DNA of 63,354 nt from Pseudomonas sp. C2B4. Its GTDB lineage: Bacteria > Pseudomonadota > Gammaproteobacteria > Pseudomonadales > Pseudomonadaceae. Shown here in pieces: positions 17,934 through 23,879 of the stretch (its first letter is position 1; every line of letters starts with the position of its first letter). Below the pieces are notes generated by a model. The model searched no databases and was not told the DNA's origin. It saw only the letters and a program-made list of their open reading frames with translations. The translations under genes were made by a program, and so were the position numbers. Location of the stretch: NCBI RefSeq assembly GCF_013359695.1, contig NZ_JABFMU010000036.1:1-63354 (forward strand). The letters run 5' to 3'.

Positions 17934-18485
17934 ATGGAGCTCAAGGCAAACGCAGCATTGATCATCATCGATCAACAAAAAGGCATCCTGCACCCCAAAC
18001 TCGGTCGTCGAAATAATCCCCAGGCCGAGGCGCGCATGCTGGAACTGCTGGATCATTGGCGGCGCAGCGCAAGACCGATCATCCACGTACAGCACCTGTC
18101 CCGCTCAGCGGATTCCGTGTTCTGGCCGCAGCAATCCGGCGTGGAGTTTCAGGAGCGTTTTCAGCCATGGCCTGGCGAGCAACTGATTCAGAAGCAGGTG
18201 CCGGATGCGTTTTGTTCGACGGCGCTGGAGGCCTGGTTGCGCGAGGTGGGGATCGAACAATTGATCATCGTGGGCGTGGCGACTCACAACTCGGTGGAGT
18301 CCACGGCGCGAACGGCGGGCAATCTGGGGTTTGATACGTGGGTGGTGGAGGATGCGTGCTTTACCTTCGACAAGGCCGATTTCTTTGGAAATGCCCGTTC
18401 AGCCGAGGAGGTGCATGGGATGTCGTTGGGGAATCTGCAGGGGGAGTATGCGACGGTGGTCAGTACGGCGCAGATCCTGGTGTGA
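17934..18485 (+). CDS. Isochorismatase-like cysteine hydrolase
   Basis: The 183-residue protein shows the family's catalytic triad: Asp in ALIIIDQQKGI, Lys in QKQVPDAFCST, and Cys in IIVGVATHNSVESTAR by position, although here the usual Cys site reads THNSVES without a Cys. That makes a classic cysteine hydrolase mechanism doubtful. The fold, LRE(V/L)GIEQLIIVGV and the length fit. The ATG at 17934 begins MELKANAALIIID. It is divergent from quiP, with which it might share a control region. Confidence 0.8.
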   Translation: MELKANAALIIIDQQKGILHPKLGRRNNPQAEARMLELLDHWRRSARPIIHVQHLSRSADSVFWPQQSGVEFQERFQPWPGEQLIQKQVPDAFCSTALEAWLREVGIEQLIIVGVATHNSVESTARTAGNLGFDTWVVEDACFTFDKADFFGNARSAEEVHGMSLGNLQGEYATVVSTAQILV

Positions 18486-18490
18486 AGCCT

Positions 18491-18590
18491 TGTAGGAGCG
18501 AGCTTGCTCGCGATGGTCGTTAACGATAATGCGTACCGAATGGTTCAACGCGGCGTTTTCGAGTTTTTCGCGAGCAGGCTCGCTCCTACA
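18491..18590. repeat. REPIN, TCCTACA subfamily
   Basis: TGTAGGAGCGAGCTTGCTCGCGA and the matching inverted arm ending CGCTCCTACA flank a 50-bp spacer with CGTTAACGAT and AACGCGGCG. The copy at 40091-40190 shares both the CTACA arm variant and the spacer, so the two are copies of one 100-bp unit. Confidence 0.9.
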
Positions 18591-18629
18591 TGGCGATTCA
18601 ACGGGCGAAGAAACTCTTCGCCCAAAGCA

Positions 18630-18830
18630 TCAAGCGCCGTGGCACTTCTTGAATTTCTTGCCGTTGCCGCATGGGCAAGGGTCGTTGCGGCCGACATCTT
18701 TCAGGGCGTTGCGCACCGGTTCCTGGTGGGCGTGGCCGCAGTTCGGGCCGTGGACATGGCCATGGTCGTGATCATGGTGGTCATGATCGTGGTTGCAGTC
18801 AGGGCCATGGACATGGGGTTGCTGGGTCAT
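18630..18830 (-). CDS. His-rich SEC-C zinc-motif protein
   Basis: The 66-residue product has an N-terminal half made of HGPDCNHDHDHHDHDHG-type sequence and a C-terminal SEC-C motif (DPCPCGNGKKFKKCHG) that binds one zinc as in the SecA tail. The His/Asp/Cys tract could bind more Zn, Ni or Cu. It is the last gene of a four-gene minus-strand cluster, 5 bp after the LEA-type lipoprotein. A metal-storage or metal-delivery role is inference. Confidence 0.87.
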   Translation of the reverse strand: MTQQPHVHGPDCNHDHDHHDHDHGHVHGPNCGHAHQEPVRNALKDVGRNDPCPCGNGKKFKKCHGA

Positions 18831-18835
18831 CGGGG

Positions 18836-19321
18836 TTACTCCGGAATTAGATCGGCGGGGATTATTACGCCATTACGCGCCAGGTGCACGTAGTGAGCGA
18901 TGAATAAACCGGTTTCCATCTCGCCTTCCAGACGATAGGGAATGCCTTGCTCGGACTCTTTCAGCTGTTTGACCAGGTCTTTGATCTTGGGCCAAAGGTT
19001 GGTGCGGATCGGCACCTTGTAAAAACGGCTGGCCTTGGGCGTGACGGTGATCCAGTGTTCATGTTCGCCTTCGGCCAGCAGGATGCCACCCAGGTGAATG
19101 CGATATTCCAGGCCGCGCACGGTCAGGTCACTGTCTCGGCGGTTATCGATGCGAAAATGCAGCACGAACCGCTGCTCCATCAGCTTGGCCCGCTTCACTT
19201 CAACCCTGACCAGATGCACCTCGGGGTCCGGCTCATCGGAGCTGAACCAGGACGCACAGCCACCGAGCCCCAGGCACAGGGTCAACGTAACTAGATAGAG
19301 TCCGAGCCGTCGGGTGATCAT
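18836..19321 (-). CDS. LEA type 2 (WHy-domain) lipoprotein
   Basis: The ATG at 19321 begins a lipoprotein signal (MITRRLGLYLVTLTLCLGLGGC), lipobox Cys22. The mature part of about 140 residues has the WHy/LEA14 pattern: RFVLHFRIDNRRDSDLTVRGLEYRIHLGGILLAEG, a beta-sandwich found in desiccation-response proteins. It follows ychJ by 46 bp and precedes the SEC-C gene by 5 bp. It is probably anchored in the outer membrane (no Asp at +2). Function is unknown. Confidence 0.86.
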   Translation of the reverse strand: MITRRLGLYLVTLTLCLGLGGCASWFSSDEPDPEVHLVRVEVKRAKLMEQRFVLHFRIDNRRDSDLTVRGLEYRIHLGGILLAEGEHEHWITVTPKASRFYKVPIRTNLWPKIKDLVKQLKESEQGIPYRLEGEMETGLFIAHYVHLARNGVIIPADLIPE

Positions 19322-19367
19322 GGTGGTGTTTTCCTCCTTGAACCCCAGTCTAGTCGTTGGCTCTACT

Positions 19368-19844
19368 TCAACCGCCGAAATACCCCGAACAGCACTTCTT
19401 GAACTTCTGCCCGCTGGCGCAAGGGCAGGCGTCGTTACGCCCGACATCGAGTTGCACGGTGGGATCAATGAAGTACCAGTGGCCGGCGTTCTGCACGAAC
19501 GATGAGCGCTCGCGGTGGCTGTGTTCGCCGCTGCCGTCGTGCCAGCGCGCGGTGAAAGTGACAAAGGCGTGTTCCGGCTGCCCGCCGAGGACTTCAGAGC
19601 TTTCCACCTCAAGACCCAGCCAGGTGCTCTGGGCGCTCCACTCACTGATCGATTGCCGATCGAGGCCTGCCTGCTGGGCGGGCAGGGTGGTCGTCACCAG
19701 GTAATCAATCAGGCCCAGCACATAAGCGCTGTAGCGCGAGCGCATCAAGGCTTCGGCGCAAGGGGCCGGGTGCCCGGCGTGGTAATGACCGCAGCAGGCA
19801 TCGAGGAGGGTGCCGCTGCCGCAAGGGCAAATGGATGTACTCAT
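19368..19844 (-). CDS. ychJ: YchJ-family protein with two SEC-C motifs
   Basis: The 158-residue protein has an N-terminal zinc motif (ICPCGSGTLLDACCGHYH), a central NTF2-like domain (MRSRYSAYVLGLIDYLVTTT...FVTFTARWHDGSGEHSHRERSSF) and a C-terminal SEC-C motif (NDACPCASGQKFKKCC). It matches YchJ in order and length. The biochemical role is unknown. It starts 4 bp after the DUF6231 stop, so the two are translationally linked. Two of the four genes in this cluster carry SEC-C motifs. Confidence 0.92.
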   Translation of the reverse strand: MSTSICPCGSGTLLDACCGHYHAGHPAPCAEALMRSRYSAYVLGLIDYLVTTTLPAQQAGLDRQSISEWSAQSTWLGLEVESSEVLGGQPEHAFVTFTARWHDGSGEHSHRERSSFVQNAGHWYFIDPTVQLDVGRNDACPCASGQKFKKCCSGYFGG

Positions 19845-19848
19845 TGCG

Positions 19849-20346
19849 TTACCACCAATATTTCCCGAAATTTTCCGGATTGGCCCAGAACCGCGAGTTG
19901 AGCCAGTCGGGGACTTGCTTGTATTCAAGCAGATCATAGGTAAACAGCGTCAACACCTGATCGTCGCGCTGGAAGCGTTCACTGGCTTGCAAGGCCAGAG
20001 AGAAAAAGTCCGTCTCTTGCCAGCCGCTGGCCGGCAAGTCGGCCAGTACCGCAATGCGGCTGGCGTTGAGGTTGCGGATGCCGCCCAGCAAATTCAGCCC
20101 ATCGCGCTTAGGCAAGTGTTCAAGGCAATCGACGACCAGCGCGAGATCAAACCGGCGCGCCGCCAGCTCGGCAGGCAACGGGCCGGGTGCCGTGTGCGCC
20201 ACGCAGCTGTCGGGGTGCGCAAGCTTGAAGGCCTCAAGCGCGGGGAACTCGCTGGCGCCAATCAGCAACAGCCGCGAAGGGGCGTAACGATCCAGTAAAG
20301 CGGCCAGCGCCTGTTGCGGCGTGCGCGAAGAAATACCTGCATTCAT
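19849..20346 (-). CDS. DUF6231-type protein, methyltransferase-like fold
   Basis: The 165-residue protein resembles a truncated Rossmann methyltransferase: RLLLIGASEF at the first strand, FDLALVVDCLEHLPKRDGLNLLGGIRNLNASRIAVL where methyltransferases have the D-x-LEH segment. The glycine-rich SAM loop is poor, so activity is uncertain. The C-terminus is aromatic (WLNSRFWANPENFGKYWW). It is first in the cluster with ychJ. I recall this as a pseudomonad-conserved unknown. Confidence 0.8.
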   Translation of the reverse strand: MNAGISSRTPQQALAALLDRYAPSRLLLIGASEFPALEAFKLAHPDSCVAHTAPGPLPAELAARRFDLALVVDCLEHLPKRDGLNLLGGIRNLNASRIAVLADLPASGWQETDFFSLALQASERFQRDDQVLTLFTYDLLEYKQVPDWLNSRFWANPENFGKYWW

Positions 20347-20536
20347 CGAAGATCCTCACTCAGATTTGCCAAGACTAGCCTGCCCGCCAGTTCGAGCCTA
20401 GAGCGCGTTTTTCGTAAAAGTGACGATCTCCCGTGAATACGGGACAAAACTGCAATGGCCTATTGCTGGCGGAGTTTTAATCTCCGGTCTTTACTCCCTT
20501 AATCGGTTCTAAGCCGATCCTTCAGGAGAAAACTAG

Positions 20537-21232
20537 ATGAGCATAGTTCGGACAGCATTACCCCTGGTTCTGCTAACCAGTGTGTTGACTGGTTGCGCAG
20601 GTTTGCAGAAAACCGACTGGCCGATCTGTGCGGCAGTCGGCGGTGTCGTAGGTGCGGGCATCGGAGCGACCGAGAGTTCGTCATGGGCCGGTTGGGGAGC
20701 ATTGATTGCCGGCGGTACGGCGGCGGCCTATTGCTGGGTTCATGGTGATGGCGACGAAGACGGCGATGGTGTGCCGGATAGCCGCGACAAGTGCCCGGGT
20801 ACCCCTAGAGGCGTGAAAGTCGATGCCGATGGTTGCCCACCACCAGCACCAGCTCCTGTGGTTGAAGAAGCCGTGGTAGTCAAGGAAGAAACCATCGTCA
20901 TTCGCGATGTTCACTTCCAGTTCGATAAAGCAACGCTCACCGCGTCTGACAAACAGGTTCTGGATAAGATCGCCACTCGCCTGAAAGCGGAAGCGCCTAC
21001 TGCCCGCCTGACCGTTACCGGCCATACCGACAGTGTGGGCAGTGATACCTACAACCAGAAATTGTCGGATAAACGCGCTCACTCGGTGGTTGAGTACCTC
21101 ATCCAGGAAGGCGTGCCGCGCAGCAACTTCGTGTCTGTTTCCGGTGCCGGTGAAAGTCAGCCGGTTGCCGATAACAAAACCGCCGACGGCCGTGCACAGA
21201 ACCGTCGTACGGAAATCAAAATCCAACGCTAG
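20537..21232 (+). CDS. OmpA-family lipoprotein with thrombospondin type 3 repeat (copy 1)
   Basis: The 231-residue protein has a lipobox (LTSVLTGC, Cys19), a small Gly-rich segment that could span the membrane, an acidic calcium-binding TSP3 repeat (DGDEDGDGVPDSRDKCPGTP) and an OmpA_C domain that binds peptidoglycan (FQFDKATL...VTGHTDSVGSDTYNQKLSDKRAHSVVEYL...NRRTEIKIQ). It ties the outer membrane to the wall. AGGAG lies 8 bp before the ATG. A paralogue follows 89 bp downstream. Confidence 0.93.
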   Translation: MSIVRTALPLVLLTSVLTGCAGLQKTDWPICAAVGGVVGAGIGATESSSWAGWGALIAGGTAAAYCWVHGDGDEDGDGVPDSRDKCPGTPRGVKVDADGCPPPAPAPVVEEAVVVKEETIVIRDVHFQFDKATLTASDKQVLDKIATRLKAEAPTARLTVTGHTDSVGSDTYNQKLSDKRAHSVVEYLIQEGVPRSNFVSVSGAGESQPVADNKTADGRAQNRRTEIKIQR

Positions 21233-21238
21233 CTCCCT

Positions 21239-21269
21239 CGCATCCGCGGCTTGTGCAGTCGCGGATGCG
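21239..21269 (+). terminator. Hairpin between the two OmpA/TSP3 genes
   Basis: CGCATCCGCG and CGCGGATGCG form a 10-bp stem with an 11-base loop, 7 bp after the first stop codon. Only GGTCTTTA follows, so termination would be weak. It could also protect the upstream mRNA. Confidence 0.5.
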
Positions 21270-21277
21270 GGTCTTTA

Positions 21278-21313
21278 CTCCTGTGTGACCGGCATTGGCC
21301 GGTGACACAGGAG
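21278..21313 (+). promoter_or_regulatory. RBS-sequestering hairpin before the second OmpA/TSP3 gene
   Basis: CTCCTGTGTGACCGGC (21278-21293), loop ATTG, and GCCGGTGACACAGGAG (21298-21313) pair at 15 of 16 positions with one G-G mismatch. The last five bases, AGGAG, are the Shine-Dalgarno site, 8 nt before the ATG at 21322. Folded RNA would hide the ribosome site. The structure is seen; control of translation is inferred. Confidence 0.6.
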
Positions 21314-21321
21314 CTTTCAAA

Positions 21322-22035
21322 ATGACCAAACTCACACGGACCGTCTTACCGGTTCTGCTGCTTGGCAGCCTGTTGACCGGTTGCGCTACTCACAGTGATG
21401 GCACCGCCCCCCTCAATCAACGCACCTGGCCGATCTGCAGCGTCATTGGCGGACTGGTCGGCGGAGGCTTGGGCGCTATTGGAAGTAGCGGTTGGGCGGC
21501 CGGTGGAGCGGCGCTCGGTATCTTGAGCGGTGGTTTGATCTGTTATGCCCAGGATGGTGATGAGGACGAGGATGGCGTTTTCGATCGACGCGATCGCTGC
21601 CCGGACACCCCGGCCAATACACCTGTGGAACATCACGGTTGCCCGTTGCCGCAATATCCGGTCAGCGAGAAACCTGCGGAACCTGTACAGCCCGAAGTCA
21701 TCACGTTGAGCAATGACGTGTTTTTTGGCTTCAATCAATCCGACCTGACCCCCTACGCGCAGAGCCAGCTCGATTCGATCATGAGCAAACTGCTGGACGC
21801 CGACGTGGTGGGCATCAAGGTGGTAGGGCACACCGACAGCGTCGGGGCGGATGCCTACAATCAGGCGTTGTCGGAGCGACGTGCCAGCAGCGTTGCACAG
21901 TACCTGTTGAGCCAGGGCGTGGCGCCGAGCAAGCTCACCAGCGAAGGCAAGGGCGAAAGCGAGCCGGTGGCTGATAACGAAACAGAAGAAGGCCGCGCGA
22001 AAAACCGTCGTGTGGAGCTGCACATCAATCGCTGA
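21322..22035 (+). CDS. OmpA-family lipoprotein with thrombospondin type 3 repeat (copy 2)
   Basis: The 237-residue paralogue of the preceding gene has the same order: lipobox (LGSLLTGC), TWPICSVIGGLVGGGLGAIGSSGW, TSP3 acidic repeat (DGDEDEDGVFDRRDRCPDTP) and OmpA_C domain (VVGHTDSVGADAYNQALSERRASSVAQYLLSQGV...KNRRVELHINR). The ATG at 21322 follows AGGAG, which is buried in a strong hairpin. The copies share layout and motifs but differ clearly in sequence, so the duplication is old. Confidence 0.92.
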   Translation: MTKLTRTVLPVLLLGSLLTGCATHSDGTAPLNQRTWPICSVIGGLVGGGLGAIGSSGWAAGGAALGILSGGLICYAQDGDEDEDGVFDRRDRCPDTPANTPVEHHGCPLPQYPVSEKPAEPVQPEVITLSNDVFFGFNQSDLTPYAQSQLDSIMSKLLDADVVGIKVVGHTDSVGADAYNQALSERRASSVAQYLLSQGVAPSKLTSEGKGESEPVADNETEEGRAKNRRVELHINR

Positions 22036-22048
22036 GCCGCGAGCTAGA

Positions 22049-22082
22049 GCCGTCGTGTGAAAAATCGTTTCACGGCGACGGC
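22049..22082 (+). terminator. Hairpin after the second OmpA/TSP3 gene
   Basis: GCCGTCG and CGACGGC enclose a second pairing segment (GTGAAA with TTTCAC), 14 bp after the stop. It has no T-run, so termination may need Rho or be partial. Confidence 0.4.
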
Positions 22083-22182
22083 CATTCGGCGGCCATCATG
22101 AAGAATTTTCGCTCGCCCTCTGGCTTATCCCGCGTGGAAGCCGTTACTGTGCGCGCAAAGAATAATTCTCATCGGGGGGCGT

Positions 22183-22461
22183 ATGAAGGTGTTATGGGGG
22201 CTGGGGAAGCTGTTGACCCTGCTGTTCTGGCTGGTGGTGCTGGCCAATCTGCTCACGCCGTTCGTCCATCCGCTGCATCTGCTGGTCAACCTGGCCGGTG
22301 GCCTGTTGGCGACCCTCCATCTTCTCGAAGCGCTGCTGAGCTATCGCAGTCTCAGAGGTCGTGCCCATCCGTGGCTCGATCGCTTGAAGATTATCGTTTT
22401 CGGCGTCTTCCACCTGCAAACCCTTCCGGCTCCCACCGCAACTAAGGCTTCCCATGCGTAA
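22183..22461 (+). CDS. DUF1145 small inner-membrane protein
   Basis: The 92-residue protein has two strong hydrophobic helices (LGKLLTLLFWLVVLANLLTPF and LLVNLAGGLLATLHLLEALL) and a third weaker one (RLKIIVFGVFHLQTLP). Pattern and length fit DUF1145, function unknown. GGGGGG lies before the ATG. Its last 8 bp overlap the start of the next gene, so the two are probably cotranscribed. Confidence 0.85.
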   Translation: MKVLWGLGKLLTLLFWLVVLANLLTPFVHPLHLLVNLAGGLLATLHLLEALLSYRSLRGRAHPWLDRLKIIVFGVFHLQTLPAPTATKASHA

Positions 22462-23212
22462 ACTCTGTCTGCTCGCGGCACTCATCAGTCCATTGGCTTG
22501 CGCCCAGGTGGTGAGCGTCGAAACCAACTCGTTGATGCGCCTGCCCAACACCGCCAGTACTTTGCAACTGGAACGCCTGGTCGTGGCGGACTACGGTACC
22601 TTGCTGATTCCCTCGAACGTGACCGAAGTCACCGTTGGCGAACTGCAGCTGGGACGTGATGCGCGCATCGCGATCGTGCCCAGCGAACAGGCGCTGGAGC
22701 TGAAGGTCAGTCGTGCCGAGTTGTCGGAGGGCAGCCAGATTACCGCTCGCGGTGCGCCCGGCACGTACCAGAAAGCCGCCCGTTCCGGACGTAATCTGAA
22801 CTTGCAGATCAAGTCCCTCAACGCGCCGCAATTGCTGGTGGATGCTCGCGGTGGTGCGGGAGCGCCGGGTTTTGTCGGGCTCGACGGCGCCAACGGTCAG
22901 GCACCGGGCTGCACCTGGGGGCAGGCGGGGCGCGGTGCCGATGGCAGCGATGGCAGTGACGGTCAGCCAGGGGCGCCAGGTGCGCTGGTCAAACTGGCGG
23001 TGCCGCGTGACTACCCGGCAGAACAGATCAAGGTCCAGGTGGCCGGCGGTGCCGGTGGCCTGGCCGGGCCTGGTGGCAAACCGGGAGCGGGCGGTAAGGC
23101 CAAGGGCTGCATTATCTACAAGGCCGATGGTGGCAAGAGCGGTAAACCTGGCGCTGATGGACGACCGGGACCTGCGGGGGCAGCGGGTTCGGTGACGGTT
23201 CAGCGGTTGTAA
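22454..23212 (+). CDS. Exported collagen-like Gly-rich protein
   Basis: A signal peptide (MRKLCLLAALISPLACA) precedes a beta-rich domain of about 110 residues and two collagen-like tracts: GADGSDGSDGQPGAPGA and, at the C-terminus, GKSGKPGADGRPGPAGAAGS. They are separated by a short domain (VKLAVPRDYPAEQIKVQVAGG). Two Cys (APGCTWG and KAKGCIIY) flank the middle and could form a disulphide. The Gly-X-Y runs are too short for certain triple helix. Function is unknown; periplasmic or surface location is inferred. Confidence 0.8.
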   Translation: MRKLCLLAALISPLACAQVVSVETNSLMRLPNTASTLQLERLVVADYGTLLIPSNVTEVTVGELQLGRDARIAIVPSEQALELKVSRAELSEGSQITARGAPGTYQKAARSGRNLNLQIKSLNAPQLLVDARGGAGAPGFVGLDGANGQAPGCTWGQAGRGADGSDGSDGQPGAPGALVKLAVPRDYPAEQIKVQVAGGAGGLAGPGGKPGAGGKAKGCIIYKADGGKSGKPGADGRPGPAGAAGSVTVQRL

Positions 23213-23248
23213 GCCGTTTCTGACATGGTTGTCGCCTGATCAATTGCA

Positions 23249-23311
23249 TTCGCGGGCAAGACCGCTCCCACATGGCTGTGATAAACCTGTGGGAGCGGGC
23301 TTGCCCGCGAA
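23249..23311. repeat. REPIN, GCGGGCTTGCCCGCGA variant
   Basis: TTCGCGGGCAAGACCGCTCCCACA and TGTGGGAGCGGGCTTGCCCGCGAA form an inverted pair with a short 15-bp spacer. The core differs from the more common GAGCCTGCTCGCGA copies, marking a separate REP subfamily. Confidence 0.9.
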
Positions 23312-23315
23312 GCTT

Positions 23316-23780
23316 TTAGAAGGTTGGCCTGACCGCAGCAATCGCCACCACCACCAACCCGACAATCAGGTTGATCCCCACCACCCTGCGAATTCGTCCC
23401 AGCACCGCCGCCCCGACCGGCCAATCCTGCGCCTCCACGGCAGTGCGCAGTTCCGGCAGCATCAACGCCTGAATCCGGATAAACAGCGCCGTCATCACCA
23501 CATACAACCCCATCATCACCTGCACATAACGCGGCGCCAGTTCAAAACCGGCGAAGTGCAGATTCAGCATGCCCACGCCGCTGACCGGCAGCAGCACCAC
23601 CGCTACCCAGACCCAGCGGAAAAAACCTTGAAACACTTCTACCCACAACTTCAACCGGGCAGGGCCTTCAAGTGCCTTGATTGCTGCGGGACGCAGGACC
23701 ATCCAGGCGAAAAACATGCCGCCGACCCAGACCAGGGCCGCCAGTACATGCAGGCTATAAATGAGGCTAAAAGGTGTCAT
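23316..23780 (-). CDS. CopD-like four-helix membrane protein
   Basis: The 154-residue protein has four membrane helices: MTPFSLIYSLHVLAALVWVGGMFFAWMVLR, FFRWVWVAVVLLPVSGVGML, VQVMMGLYVVMTALFIRI and GINLIVGLVVVAIAAVRP. The helix-1 histidine (SLHVLAALVWVGGMFF) matches the CopD/UPF0093 superfamily, which includes copper import and haem-related proteins. No copC is adjacent, so copper transport is not shown. It is divergent from dinG. Confidence 0.82.
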   Translation of the reverse strand: MTPFSLIYSLHVLAALVWVGGMFFAWMVLRPAAIKALEGPARLKLWVEVFQGFFRWVWVAVVLLPVSGVGMLNLHFAGFELAPRYVQVMMGLYVVMTALFIRIQALMLPELRTAVEAQDWPVGAAVLGRIRRVVGINLIVGLVVVAIAAVRPTF

Positions 23781-23841
23781 TGGGGTACTCCGTTCTGCGC
23801 GGGATTCATTAGCGGGGTATGATAGCGGCCGATCCGAACCA

Positions 23842-23857
23842 CTGAAAATTTATCCAG
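23842..23857. promoter_or_regulatory. Possible LexA box upstream of dinG
   Basis: CTGAAAATTTATCCAG has the CTG-N10-CAG spacing with an AT-rich core and lies 22 bp before the dinG start. The core is less alternating than the consensus TATATATATA. dinG is LexA-controlled in E. coli. Confidence 0.45.
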
Positions 23858-23879
23858 CGTTTTTTGCGCCCGACAATCC

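Noticed and set aside
18630..18830. SecA C-terminal fragment
   Set aside because: Only the SEC-C motif is shared; the rest is a His-rich domain and the ORF is complete with its own start.
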